64,000 bases of DNA from Haloarcula sp. CBA1127 (GCF_001485575.1 NZ_BCNB01000006.1:682001-746000), one strand, 5' to 3'; positions 1-8,206 are shown, counted from the first letter of the stretch. Translations and numbers: made by a program. The notes: generated by a model not told the origin, from the sequence alone.

Positions 1-413
1 AGCCCCATCGCGTCCATGACGAACGAATAGGAGAGGTAGAACTGGCCGACGAAGAAGGACTCACCGGTCAGCGGCCGATAGAGGTCCATATCGATACCCA
101 GAATCGTCGTCCCGATGAGCAGCGTCAGAAAGCCCCAGACGATGAATGCGTGCATCACGCCGGCGACGGTGTCGCGGTCCAACTGCTTCCGGTTTGACAG
201 CGCCAATTGCGCCGCCGCAACCGTCCGCTGGGGAAGGTCGTCCAAGCGCTCGAAGGGGTCCTCGCCACCCTGCGCATAGCGGGTGACGCGATTGTACACA
301 CCGTACAGAAAGACGATGATGGCGAGCGCTGCCAGATAGTAGAACAGCACTTTCCCCACGTCGCCGATACGCCAGAACGTCGGGCGCGTGGTCGTCTGGA
401 GTATAGATGACAT
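1..413 (-). CDS. Fe-S membrane oxidoreductase (heterodisulfide reductase-related), N-terminal part
   Basis: This gene runs off the left edge, so only its first 137 residues are visible. They begin at the ATG at 413 with MSSILQTTTRPTFWRIGDVG. The visible part has a membrane segment near residues 21-40, a charged cytoplasmic stretch, a second segment near 88-107, and the start of a third. This layout matches the membrane domain (related to nitrate reductase gamma subunit) that precedes the ferredoxin and CCG domains in haloarchaeal GlpC/HdrD-like oxidoreductases. Those proteins are thought to pass electrons between the quinone pool and a soluble partner. The Fe-S part lies outside the window, so the family call rests on the N-terminus only. 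Confidence 0.6.
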   Translation of the reverse strand, partial: MSSILQTTTRPTFWRIGDVGKVLFYYLAALAIIVFLYGVYNRVTRYAQGGEDPFERLDDLPQRTVAAAQLALSNRKQLDRDTVAGVMHAFIVWGFLTLLIGTTILGIDMDLYRPLTGESFFVGQFYLSYSFVMDAMG

Positions 414-556
414 ACGCTAACACGTGCTGCGTGTCCGCTTAAATCTTGCCACGCCCCGTCGCAGTCTTGCGAGAATTTGGCGACTGTTGAAAGTTTCCTC
501 ACGTCACGTTGCACATCCGACAGATATATGACTCCCGAGAAGTAGTTTCATGTTCG

Positions 557-1177
557 ATGGACGAGAAGACCGAAGAACTCCGTGACATCTTCATGGACGT
601 CTCCGACGAGGAGGCTGTGACGGAGTCTCAGGAGGCGTCAAGAGGGTCCCTGGCCGATACTGACGAGGCCGGTGTCGCGGACCGACTCGGTGATGTCATC
701 GCGCGGATGCGCGAGCGGTATGAGTTCCAAACCGACCTTGCCGACGAATCTCTAGTGACAGTGGTCCGACTGTTCTACGAGGGGAGCGACGACGGAACTA
801 TCGCAGCCGAAATCGGCGTGGACGGGTCCAACGTGGTCGAGGGCCGACTGGACCTGCATCTCCTCCGCGACGAGGACACAGAGGCACCGTTCGACCTGGC
901 CGAATTCCGCCGCCGCGTCGCCGACGCCGACCCGTCTGTCGCCGAACTCGCAGCCGAGTTCGATATCGACGAGCCCCGAGCCGCCCACTACCGCCGCGTC
1001 GTTGCCGCACAGGACGCCGCACGACGGGTCTCCCACCGATTCCAGAGCGAGTTCGAGGATGTGCTCACCGACGCCGGGCTGTCGACACAGCACGCCGCTG
1101 CCCTCCGTGAGGACGGCCTCGACGAGGCCACCGAGGACATCGATTCGCTTGATTCCGGCGCTGACGTGTCGATGTGA
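557..1177 (+). CDS. Conditioned medium-induced protein 4-like
   Basis: The protein is 206 residues long, starts at MDEKTEELRD and is very acidic. In-frame codons run further upstream to 509, but the ATG at 557 begins the conserved-looking part. The centre (about residues 45-150) contains two short helical repeats that look like helix-turn-helix units, with phrases such as DGTIAAEIGVDGSNV and PSVAELAAEFDIDEPRAAHY. From memory it resembles the haloarchaeal family named conditioned medium-induced protein 4, which was found as a gene induced by spent medium. Its biochemical role is unknown. The HTH-like repeats suggest DNA or RNA binding, which is inference. Confidence 0.55.
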   Translation: MDEKTEELRDIFMDVSDEEAVTESQEASRGSLADTDEAGVADRLGDVIARMRERYEFQTDLADESLVTVVRLFYEGSDDGTIAAEIGVDGSNVVEGRLDLHLLRDEDTEAPFDLAEFRRRVADADPSVAELAAEFDIDEPRAAHYRRVVAAQDAARRVSHRFQSEFEDVLTDAGLSTQHAAALREDGLDEATEDIDSLDSGADVSM

Positions 1178-1293
1178 CTCTCGGATACCTTTTCTAATCG
1201 TCTCCAGTCGCGGTAGGGGTAGCCAACTGTGCAGTTGTCTCAACAGCGGCGGCCGCCGAACCTTCTTGTAGTGGAACGCGACCACGCAGAGCC

Positions 1294-1956
1294 ATGCCGA
1301 CCCACACGTTCAGGGAACTGGAAACGGCCGCCTACTGCCCGCGGAAGCTCTACTACCGTCGCCGCGACGGGGCGAGCGAAATCCCCGACGAAATCGAGTC
1401 GGTCCGCCGGCTCGCCCGTGAGTACGAGCGGCTGCTGACCGATGATGCCGCCCTGCTGGCCGCCCCCATCGAAGTGGGACCGGACGAGTACCGCGACCGC
1501 CTCAGAGGGCTTCGAGAGCGCCTGGCCGACTGGGATGCGCTGGTCGCTCCGGCGGTGACCGACGCCTACCTCGAAGGGAAGGATGCCCGCGGTGTCGCAC
1601 ACAAGGTCGTCGCCGGGCAGGACGGCCCCGCGCCGTCGCTCGTGTTTGCCGGTCGGCCCCCGGAGGAGGGCGTCTGGGAGCCCCAAACCGTGCGGCTTGT
1701 CGCCGCCGCGAAGGCGCTCTCATGGGAGCGCAAGTGTGATATCGACATTGCCTACGCGGAGTATCCGGCGTACGGCGTGATCCGACGCATCGAGGTGAAC
1801 ACGCGGCGAGCCGGGATCTACCGTCGCGCGGTCAGAACTGCCGACAGCATCGACGGGCCGCCGGGGCGGGTGCGAAACGACGCCAAGTGCAAGCCCTGTG
1901 AGTTCAGCGATGACTGCGGGGTGAAAACGCGGTCGCTACGGTCAATGCTACGCTAA
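1294..1956 (+). CDS. Cas4-like PD-(D/E)XK exonuclease, stand-alone
   Basis: The protein has 220 residues. It opens with a Cas4/Dna2-type N-terminus (FRELETAAYCPRKLYYRRR) holding the first cysteine, and ends with the matching Fe-S cluster cysteines CKPCEFSDDC. Between them is the RecB-like nuclease core with IDIAYAEYPAYGV and a following basic helix. The family binds a 4Fe-4S cluster and degrades or trims DNA ends. No CRISPR array or other cas gene is in the window, so it belongs with the solo Cas4 proteins of haloarchaea. Those probably act in DNA repair or recombination, or have been recruited from mobile elements. The flanking genes give no functional clue. Confidence 0.75.
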   Translation: MPTHTFRELETAAYCPRKLYYRRRDGASEIPDEIESVRRLAREYERLLTDDAALLAAPIEVGPDEYRDRLRGLRERLADWDALVAPAVTDAYLEGKDARGVAHKVVAGQDGPAPSLVFAGRPPEEGVWEPQTVRLVAAAKALSWERKCDIDIAYAEYPAYGVIRRIEVNTRRAGIYRRAVRTADSIDGPPGRVRNDAKCKPCEFSDDCGVKTRSLRSMLR

Positions 1957-1990
1957 GGCGGACACCCACCCGGACAGTTCCGGGCGGGTA

Positions 1991-2575
1991 TCAGCTCCGG
2001 TCGTTGAGCCACGACTCGACGGCGTCGGCGCGTGCGCCGCGGCGATGAACCGTCCCGCTGTCGACGTTCACGACCGTCGAGCCGGTCCCGCCGTCGGTCT
2101 CACCGGCATCGACGACGACGGCAGCACGCTCGCGGATCGCGTCGAGGTCGTCGACGGAGCGCGCGCTCGGGTTCCCGGAGATGTTAGCGCTCGTTGCCGT
2201 GAGTGGCCCGGTTTCGGCGAGCAGTTCGAGCGCGAGGTCGTGGTCGGGGATGCGGACCCCGACGCGGTCTCGACCAGCGACCAGCACGTCCGGAACCGCG
2301 TCGCGGCGTTCGACGACGACAGTGACCGGGCCCGGGAGGAACTCTCGCATGAACGCCAGTTCACGGTCGCTCAGGCGCGTGTATTCGCGGGCAGACTCGA
2401 CATCGGGGACGGCCAGCGACACCGGCTTGTCGCGCTCGCGGCCTTTCGCCTCGAACACCCGCTCGACGGCAGCAGCGTCGAGTGCGTTTGCGCCGAGACC
2501 GTACACTGTCTCTGTTGGATAGACAACCAGCTCTCCGTCGTGGACTGCCGCCGCGGCGTCGTCGACTGTCGCCAT
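1991..2575 (-). CDS. tsaC: L-threonylcarbamoyladenylate synthase (YrdC/TsaC type)
   Basis: The protein has 194 residues, the size of a bare YrdC domain without the extra Sua5 domain. Typical sequences are VYPTETVYGLGANAL near residue 19, the KGRERDKPVS segment, and the TATSANISGNPSA motif near residue 130. It makes threonylcarbamoyl-AMP from threonine, bicarbonate and ATP, the first step of t6A formation at position 37 of ANN-decoding tRNAs. It lies just downstream of the redoxin gene with 2 bp between them, so it is probably the last gene of a three-gene minus-strand operon. The tRNA-modification role is family knowledge. Confidence 0.9.
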   Translation of the reverse strand: MATVDDAAAAVHDGELVVYPTETVYGLGANALDAAAVERVFEAKGRERDKPVSLAVPDVESAREYTRLSDRELAFMREFLPGPVTVVVERRDAVPDVLVAGRDRVGVRIPDHDLALELLAETGPLTATSANISGNPSARSVDDLDAIRERAAVVVDAGETDGGTGSTVVNVDSGTVHRRGARADAVESWLNDRS

Positions 2576-2577
2576 CG

Positions 2578-3087
2578 TCAGAGCTGGGCTTCGATGTCGT
2601 CGTAGTCCGGGAAGTCAGGCCACTCCTGGGCCACCCACGCGTACTCGATGGTCCGGTCGCTATCGAGGACGAACACCGACGGACGCGGCTCCTCGATACC
2701 GGCCATTCCGTCGAGGTCCATGTCGATGCTGTACTGCTGTGCGACGCCGTTGGCGGGGTCCGAGAACAGCCGGTAGTCTCCCTCTATTTCTCGCTCTCTG
2801 AGCAACTGCTTGTGTTCGTACGGCGTCGAGATTGAAACGCCCACGACGGTGGCCTGCTCGTGCCACGCGCGGTCGCGAATCTCGTTCCAGATGTACGTCG
2901 CCGGGAACGCGCCGTCCATCGCGTGGAACACGAGGACGACACGGTCGCTGTCGGCACAGACCGACGCGAGCGATTCGTCCTCCCAGAACTCGTCGTTGAC
3001 GAGCGGGCGGGTGAAATCCGGCGCAGTGTCGCCTTCTTCGGGGTGCTCGACCGGGTCGAGATCGACGATATCGAAGTCGAGGTCCAT
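2578..3087 (-). CDS. Redoxin-fold protein lacking the peroxidatic cysteine
   Basis: The protein has 169 residues with an AhpC/TSA-like (peroxiredoxin) fold: a lead-in GDTAPDFTRPLVN, then VVLVFHAMDGAFPATYIWNE, then VVGVSISTPYEHKQLL. In true peroxiredoxins the stretch after the second strand has a Txx(V)C active site. Here the position reads AMDGAFPA and there is no cysteine. The only cysteine seen is earlier, in SVCADSD. It overlaps the stop codon of the upstream glutaredoxin-like gene and is probably co-expressed with it. It may be a non-catalytic partner or chaperone, or use another residue. That the fold is redoxin-like is clear; activity is not. Confidence 0.7.
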   Translation of the reverse strand: MDLDFDIVDLDPVEHPEEGDTAPDFTRPLVNDEFWEDESLASVCADSDRVVLVFHAMDGAFPATYIWNEIRDRAWHEQATVVGVSISTPYEHKQLLREREIEGDYRLFSDPANGVAQQYSIDMDLDGMAGIEEPRPSVFVLDSDRTIEYAWVAQEWPDFPDYDDIEAQL

Positions 3088-3365
3088 CAGGCCACACCCC
3101 CCGCGGTCTCCTCGCCCTCGCCGTAGGTCCGTTCCAGATACGCGACGATGTTCGCGCTCTCGGACATCGTGACGCCGGTGTTCTCGTCGACGATGGCCGG
3201 GACGGTCCGCTTGCCGGACAGTCGCTTGACTACATCGCGGTCGGCGTGCATCGGCTCGACGAACCGCGACTGGTAATCGAGGTCGTAGGCGTCCAGCTTC
3301 CGGACGACGCGCTCACAGAACGGACACGCCTGCAACCGGTACAGCGTGATATCGGACTCGCTCAT
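3087..3365 (-). CDS. Glutaredoxin-like / GST N-terminal domain protein
   Basis: The protein has 92 residues starting at MSESDITLYRLQACPFCERV. I chose the ATG at 3365 because an upstream extension adds unconserved basic sequence. It is a thioredoxin fold with a CPFC active site near residues 13-16 and the cis-proline segment KRTVPAIVD. The C-terminus ESANIVAYLERTY is typical of GST N-terminal domains and glutaredoxins. It probably reduces disulfides using gamma-glutamylcysteine or thioredoxin-type donors, since haloarchaea lack glutathione; that is inference. It is the first gene of the operon with the redoxin and TsaC genes, and it diverges from the CorC gene. Confidence 0.8.
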   Translation of the reverse strand: MSESDITLYRLQACPFCERVVRKLDAYDLDYQSRFVEPMHADRDVVKRLSGKRTVPAIVDENTGVTMSESANIVAYLERTYGEGEETAGGVA

Positions 3366-3463
3366 ACTCTGTGGGACGGTACGCGTGAAAGCCGGGTAAG
3401 GGCTTCGCTGGCAACCCATTCATGACAAGCCTTAATCCCCGCCCATTACAACTTCGACCGTTG

Positions 3464-4906
3464 ATGGCCCTGGATCCACCTGCGCCGTTTGAGCTGTCTA
3501 CAGCGATGCTGCAGGGCGTCGAAATCGTCGGCGTCCCGATACCGCAGGACGCGGTGCTCGTCGCTGGTATTGTCACGCTCGTCGCACTGGTTGTCCTCTC
3601 AGCGTTCTTCTCGTCCTCAGAAATTGCGATGTTCTCGCTGCCTGCACACCGGACGGAGGCGCTCGTCGAGGACGCCGTCCCGGGTGCGAAGACGCTCAAA
3701 CAACTCAAGTCGGACCCTCACCGCCTGCTGGTGACGATTCTCGTCGGCAACAACCTCGTCAACATCGCGATGTCGTCCATCGCTACTGGACTCCTTGCGA
3801 TGTACGTTGAGAGCCAGGGGCTGGCTGTCGCTATCGCGACGTTCGGGGTCACTGCCATCGTGCTGCTGTTCGGCGAGAGCGCGCCGAAGAGCTACGCGGT
3901 GGAGAACACCGAGTCCTGGGCGCTGCGCATCTCCAAGCCGCTCAAGGCTGCTGAGAAGGTGTTGCTCCCGCTCATCCTGCTGTTCGATTATCTCACTCGC
4001 GTCGTCAACAAGATCACCGGCGGCCGCTCCGCTATCGAGACCTCCTACGTCACCCGCGAGGAAATACAGGACATCATCGAGACGGGTGAGCGCGAGGGCG
4101 TCCTTGATGAGGACGAACGGGAGATGCTTCAGCGCACGCTGCGGTTCAACGACACCATCGCCAAGGAAGTGATGACGCCGCGGCTGGACATGACCGCCGT
4201 CGCCAAGGACTCCTCCGTTGAGGAAGCGCTGGAGACGTGTATCCACAGCGGCCACGCCCGTATCCCGGTCTACGAGGGCAGTCTGGACAACGTCATCGGT
4301 GTCATCCACATCCGCGACCTCGTTCGGGACCTCAATTACGGCGAGGCGCTGGCCCGCGACATGGATCTTGAAGACCTCATCGAGCCGACGCTGCACGTCC
4401 CCGAGTCGAAGAACGTCGACGACCTGCTGACCGAGATGCGGGCCGAACGCCTGCACATGGTCATCGTCATCGACGAGTTCGGGACCACCGAGGGGCTAGT
4501 GACGATGGAGGACCTGACCGAAGAAATCGTCGGCGAGATACTCGAAGGCGAGGAGGAAGAGCCCATCGAGTACGTCGACGACGACACGGTCACGGTCAAA
4601 GGCGAGGTCAACATCGAGGAGGTCAACGAGGCGCTGGACCTGGACCTGCCTGAAGGCGAGGAGTTCGAGACCATCGCCGGCTTCATTTTTAACCGCGCCG
4701 GCCGGCTGGTCGAGGAAGGTGAGACCATCACCGGCTTCATTTTTAACCGCGCCGGCCGGCTGGTCGAGGAAGGTGAGACCATCACCTACGACGGCGTCGA
4801 GATCCGCGTCGAACAGGTCGAGAACACGCGCATCATGAAAGCTCGCGTCGTCCGCCTCGAAACCGGCGAAACGGAGTCGGTTGACGCCGAAGAGGCCACG
4901 GACTGA
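3464..4906 (+). CDS. CNNM/CorC-family transporter-like membrane protein (DUF21-CBS-CBS-CorC)
   Basis: The protein is about 480 residues from the ATG at 3464; an in-frame ATG at 3422 would add 14 residues. The domains in order are a DUF21 (CNNM) transmembrane domain with three or four segments (about 20-185), a linker with the acidic helix TREEIQDIIETGEREG, two CBS domains (about 215-335), and a C-terminal CorC_HlyC domain. The family is linked to Mg2+/Co2+ efflux and possibly Na+-coupled Mg2+ transport. The CorC domain contains a perfect 18-residue repeat (GFIFNRAGRLVEEGETIT twice) caused by a 54-bp tandem DNA duplication. A single copy is normal for the family, so the domain may be altered here. 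Confidence 0.85.
   Translation: MALDPPAPFELSTAMLQGVEIVGVPIPQDAVLVAGIVTLVALVVLSAFFSSSEIAMFSLPAHRTEALVEDAVPGAKTLKQLKSDPHRLLVTILVGNNLVNIAMSSIATGLLAMYVESQGLAVAIATFGVTAIVLLFGESAPKSYAVENTESWALRISKPLKAAEKVLLPLILLFDYLTRVVNKITGGRSAIETSYVTREEIQDIIETGEREGVLDEDEREMLQRTLRFNDTIAKEVMTPRLDMTAVAKDSSVEEALETCIHSGHARIPVYEGSLDNVIGVIHIRDLVRDLNYGEALARDMDLEDLIEPTLHVPESKNVDDLLTEMRAERLHMVIVIDEFGTTEGLVTMEDLTEEIVGEILEGEEEEPIEYVDDDTVTVKGEVNIEEVNEALDLDLPEGEEFETIAGFIFNRAGRLVEEGETITGFIFNRAGRLVEEGETITYDGVEIRVEQVENTRIMKARVVRLETGETESVDAEEATD
4667..4774 (+). repeat. 54-bp tandem duplication inside the CorC domain
   Basis: Two adjacent 54-bp units (4667-4720 and 4721-4774) differ by a single base (4676 G versus 4730 A). A 12-bp start of a third unit follows at 4775-4786. 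The length is a multiple of three, so the reading frame is kept and 18 residues are added. The near identity suggests a recent event or ongoing slippage. Confidence 0.95.
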
Positions 4907-4956
4907 TTCCGTTCGGTCGCAGTCGTTTTACTTCGGTTGCCGTCTATAGCGATGGT

Positions 4957-5328
4957 ATGGGCTATCACCACCTCGCGGTCGACGACATCGAACCGACACC
5001 GGACCGACCCAGCGTCCAGCGGTCGATAAGTGATGCAGCCGACCTCGAAAATGCGGCCGTGAACCTTTACGAGGTCGCCCCCGGCGAGGATATTCCGCTC
5101 GCGTACCACTATCACGACAATCAGGAAGAACTGTTCTACGTCCTTTCCGGAACGCTGGCTGTCGAGACGCCCAAGAAGACCTACGAGGTCGAGGAAGACG
5201 AGGCGTTCGTCGTCGAGCCGGACAGCCCCCAGCGGGCGCACAACCCCGAGTCGGCGACCGAACCAGTGCGGACGCTCGTCGTCGGTGCACCCGCGGTGGA
5301 TGATGTCCATCCATACGACCCCGAGTGA
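4957..5328 (+). CDS. Cupin-domain protein
   Basis: The protein has 123 residues and is a single conserved small beta-barrel. The first cupin motif is AYHYHDNQEELFYVLSGTL, with two histidines and a glutamate available for a metal, and the second is PDSPQRAHNPES. Such single cupins bind a metal ion and serve as small isomerases, dioxygenases or sugar-binding regulators. Nothing nearby fixes the substrate. It starts 50 bp after the CorC stop; the sequence GTTTTAC just upstream (about 4924-4930) could be its own TATA-type promoter. Confidence 0.8.
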   Translation: MGYHHLAVDDIEPTPDRPSVQRSISDAADLENAAVNLYEVAPGEDIPLAYHYHDNQEELFYVLSGTLAVETPKKTYEVEEDEAFVVEPDSPQRAHNPESATEPVRTLVVGAPAVDDVHPYDPE

Positions 5329-5382
5329 GCCGGTGGTCGCAGTCGTTCTGTCGAACCGCCACAGGAGCGTGACGCCGGATCG

Positions 5383-5595
5383 CTACTGAAGCGTGATGGC
5401 GTAGGTCAGCGCGAACAGGAGTATCGCGCCGGTCGCGACGTTGATCGCCGTGAGCTCCGCCGCGCCGATGACACTCAGCCCCCAGATGATAGTGGCCGCA
5501 AACGCCGTCGAGAGCACGACGTTCATCGCGATGAGTACCCGCGGGTCGCCCTGCGACCCGCTCGCCCCCTCCTCGAACCCGTTCGCGTCGCTCAT
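5383..5595 (-). CDS. Small two-helix membrane protein, haloarchaeal
   Basis: The protein has 70 residues starting MSDANGFEEGASGSQGDPRV at the ATG at 5595; the longer in-frame extension to 5697 is rejected because its sequence is unlike the rest. After a charged N-terminus there are two hydrophobic helices, about residues 22-42 and 47-67. I do not recognise a functional family. It is convergent with the cupin gene and divergent from the next membrane-protein gene at 5719. Confidence 0.6.
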   Translation of the reverse strand: MSDANGFEEGASGSQGDPRVLIAMNVVLSTAFAATIIWGLSVIGAAELTAINVATGAILLFALTYAITLQ

Positions 5596-5718
5596 GCCCA
5601 CGAACACGGACGGGACGCCCCTTAGCTCTTTGGCAGCGCTCGGCGAGTCCACTTCGCTCGCTTCGGCCGGGAGCTGCCGAGTCGCACAACTAAACACGTT
5701 CGGAGCCTAACACGACGC

Positions 5719-6033
5719 ATGAACGTTCGAAACCGTCACGGGGACCCGGTCGACCCGGTCCCGTTTCTCGTCTGTACCGCGATGGCGGTGATGCTGCTGT
5801 TCTCCGTCGGCCCGCTGTACGGCCTCGCCTACGGGCTTCCCATCTGGGCCGGTCTGACCGTTGCGACAGCCGGGACCGTCGCCGTGGCCGCCGTCGCGTA
5901 CCACCGCCTGGTCTGGACTGCGCCGCCGCCCTCGGTACAGATCGCCCCGGAGCTTCGCTTTCAGCGCCTCATCTACATCGGCGTCGGCTTCGCTGTGTTG
6001 CTGGTCGGCGTCTCGGCGCCGCTGGCCCTGTGA
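5719..6033 (+). CDS. Small membrane protein, three predicted helices
   Basis: The protein has 104 residues. Hydrophobic segments lie at about 15-33, 40-60 and 83-103, separated by a short loop containing VWTAPPPSVQIAPELRFQR. No catalytic motif is visible. It is followed after 30 bp by the SRPBCC-like gene on the same strand and may be transcribed with it. The sequence agrees with a conserved hypothetical membrane protein; the function is unknown. Confidence 0.6.
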   Translation: MNVRNRHGDPVDPVPFLVCTAMAVMLLFSVGPLYGLAYGLPIWAGLTVATAGTVAVAAVAYHRLVWTAPPPSVQIAPELRFQRLIYIGVGFAVLLVGVSAPLAL

Positions 6034-6063
6034 TTTACCACCCCGGTACGCATGTGGACTGGT

Positions 6064-6477
6064 ATGCGCGAGGTCGAACGCTCTCGGTTCGTGATGGCGC
6101 GGCCGCCAGCTGTCCACCGCACGCTCTCGCCGGAAGCAGTCGTCGCGGCGGAGGGAACGTTCACAGTAACGGCTGTCGAGGAAACGGAGACTGGAACGCT
6201 CGTCACCGCCGCTGGCCCGGGGATGTCAGTCCCCCTGCGCTTCGAGTCGCACGACGACGGACTCCGGTACACCGCTGAGGGCGAGGTCGGTCCGTTCGAC
6301 CATCTGGAGACCCGAATTACTGTCGTGCCGGAAGAGAACGGCTCTCGGGTCACGATGCGCTCGACTGTCTCACTGAACCTGCCGCTTCCCTTCGCTGACC
6401 GCATCGCCGCCTGGAAGCGCGGCAACGAAATAGAGCGAGCTATCGAGGAACTGGCGGCCGACGTGCCCGGAGGCTGA
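6064..6477 (+). CDS. SRPBCC (START/Bet v 1-like) ligand-binding protein
   Basis: The protein has 137 residues starting MREVERSRFVMARPPAVHR; an ATG at 6052 would add four residues. The pattern of an N-terminal strand, a helix-capping ALSPEAV-type segment, a run of beta strands and a long C-terminal amphipathic helix (RIAAWKRGNEIERAIEEL) is that of the polyketide cyclase/SRPBCC superfamily. These proteins have a deep hydrophobic pocket for lipids or other apolar ligands. The ligand cannot be read from the sequence. It may share a transcript with the membrane protein upstream. Confidence 0.65.
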   Translation: MREVERSRFVMARPPAVHRTLSPEAVVAAEGTFTVTAVEETETGTLVTAAGPGMSVPLRFESHDDGLRYTAEGEVGPFDHLETRITVVPEENGSRVTMRSTVSLNLPLPFADRIAAWKRGNEIERAIEELAADVPGG

Positions 6478-6577
6478 ATCGGCCGATACCGCACCCGTCC
6501 GGCCGGGTTGTCGATGCCCGTGAGACGACTGCGCACAACCACGATACGTTTAGTAGCTGTAATCTGAATATACGATC

Positions 6578-6784
6578 ATGAGTATCCTCGACAGCGTCAA
6601 GGAGGCGCTCACGTCCCAGCCGGACGCGAAGTCCCGGCCCGACGATGGCTCGCAGGGCGCGTACTGGTGTGACGACTGTGGCGTTCGTATCAGAGATGTC
6701 AACTTAGACGGCGAGCCGGTCTGTCCGGACTGTGGCGAGGAGATGCGCTTTGAGCGCTCGGCGGGCCGTGACTGCGCCTGTTAG
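6578..6784 (+). CDS. Small zinc-ribbon protein
   Basis: The protein has 68 residues. A zinc ribbon is formed by CDDCG (about residues 31-35) and CPDCG (about 49-53), and two more cysteines end the chain in RDCAC. Single zinc ribbons of this size are common in haloarchaea and usually mediate contacts with protein or nucleic acid. The stop codon overlaps the stop codon of the convergent CobW gene by 4 bp. An AT-rich stretch at 6545-6577 could hold its promoter. Confidence 0.7.
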   Translation: MSILDSVKEALTSQPDAKSRPDDGSQGAYWCDDCGVRIRDVNLDGEPVCPDCGEEMRFERSAGRDCAC

Positions 6785-8061
6785 GGGCTTCGAAGCACCG
6801 CCTCCTCGCCCTGTTCCGCCGGAAACGGACCAGTGAACGACTCGCTTTCCGTCCATTCTTCATCTGTCACCAGCGCGTCGTCCAGCGCTGTCCGAAGAGT
6901 GTTTTCGTCGTAGTTAGTTCCGATGAACACCAGTTCCGTTCGACGGTCGCCGTGCTCGTCGTGCCAGTCGAGTTCCGGCCGGTTCGAGCGGTACATATCC
7001 TGCTCGACTTCGGGGAGACTCGCAATCCAGGGGCCCTGTGCTTCCGCCCGTATCGAAGGTCCGGCCTGGCCGATGACCACCCGTACCTCAGTGCCTGCCA
7101 GCCAGACGGTCCCCTTCGAGCGGACGACACCTGGCGGCAGGTCCCGCAGCACGTCGGCGAGTCGGTCGGGGTGGAACGGCCGGCGGCAGCGGTAGGTGAA
7201 GGACGTGACGCCGTACACCGCCTCGGGATGGTGGTGGTCGTCGTGGCCGTGCCCGGTGTCGCCTTCGTGGGCATCGGTTTCGTGGCTGTGGCTGTCGCCG
7301 CCATGCCCGCTTTCGGCCAGCGCTCGCTTCCAGCCCGGCAAGTCGTTGATTTCGGTCTGGTCGAACAGCCCGCGGTCGAACAGCCGGTCGGGGTCGACCT
7401 GTGAGAAGGTCGTTCGAATGGTCTCGGCGTCGGGCTGGAGCGCCCCCACCAGCTCCTCGGCTTCGTCCAGTTCCCCGTCCGTACAGAGGTCCGTCTTGTT
7501 CATCACGACGAGGTTTGAGAGTTCGACCTGTTCGACCATGAGGTCCGAAAGCGGGCGGTCGGCACCGTCGGCTGCTGTGTCGTCGCTGTCTCCACCGGCG
7601 TTCGCTTCGGCGCTTCCGCGGCGTTCCGGCGTCTCATCGGCGAAGGAATCGAGAAACAGCCGCGTATCCAGCACTGTCACAAGCGTGTCGACGCGATAGA
7701 GCGCCGCCACGCGCGATTCAGTGGTGAACAGCCGCGCGACAGGCGCTGGCTCTGAGATACCAGAGGACTCGACGACGAGCGCGTCGAAGTCCCGGTCGTC
7801 CGCCAGCCGGACGACTGCCGTTTCGAGGTCGTCCTGTAGCTCACAGCAGATACAGCCGTTGGATAGCTCCGCGACCCCGTCGTCCACATCGAGTTCGGAC
7901 CCCTCGGCGATGAGTTCCGCGTCGACGTTGACGGTTCCCATGTCGTTGACGAGGACGGCGATGTCGCGGTCACCGGCCTCAGTCAGCAGATGGTTCAGCA
8001 GCGTCGTCTTCCCGGCCCCGAGGCTTCCGGAGAGAATCGTGACGGGAATGGTGTCGCGCAT
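6781..8061 (-). CDS. CobW/COG0523-family GTP-binding metallochaperone
   Basis: The protein has 426 residues starting at the ATG at 8061 (MRDTIPVTILSGSLGAGKTT). The G1/P-loop is GSLGAGKTTLLN, the CxCC metal site is GCICCELQDDL near residue 64, and the switch region VVESSGISEPAPV and NKTDL (guanine specificity) are all present. A histidine-rich insertion with HGHDDHHH lies between the GTPase and the C-terminal CobW_C domain. Family members hand Zn, Co or Ni to target enzymes when metal is scarce. The histidine tract suggests metal storage or sensing. There is also an acidic Gly/Ser linker near residues 155-175. No metal enzyme is adjacent. Confidence 0.85.
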   Translation of the reverse strand: MRDTIPVTILSGSLGAGKTTLLNHLLTEAGDRDIAVLVNDMGTVNVDAELIAEGSELDVDDGVAELSNGCICCELQDDLETAVVRLADDRDFDALVVESSGISEPAPVARLFTTESRVAALYRVDTLVTVLDTRLFLDSFADETPERRGSAEANAGGDSDDTAADGADRPLSDLMVEQVELSNLVVMNKTDLCTDGELDEAEELVGALQPDAETIRTTFSQVDPDRLFDRGLFDQTEINDLPGWKRALAESGHGGDSHSHETDAHEGDTGHGHDDHHHPEAVYGVTSFTYRCRRPFHPDRLADVLRDLPPGVVRSKGTVWLAGTEVRVVIGQAGPSIRAEAQGPWIASLPEVEQDMYRSNRPELDWHDEHGDRRTELVFIGTNYDENTLRTALDDALVTDEEWTESESFTGPFPAEQGEEAVLRSP

Positions 8062-8206
8062 ACCCTCCGTTGTGGACCGGCTCCCTTCAAATCGCGCCTC
8101 GTTTCCAGCGGTCAAACACGACCGCTGTCGCGCCACAGCGCGTGGGCACTGTCGACGGGTAACTGCGACAGCTTTTACTCCGTGCCTCTCGCACACACGA
8201 CCCACG

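Noticed and set aside
1294-1956. A CRISPR-Cas locus around the Cas4-like gene
   Set aside because: No repeat-spacer array and no other cas gene was seen in the window.
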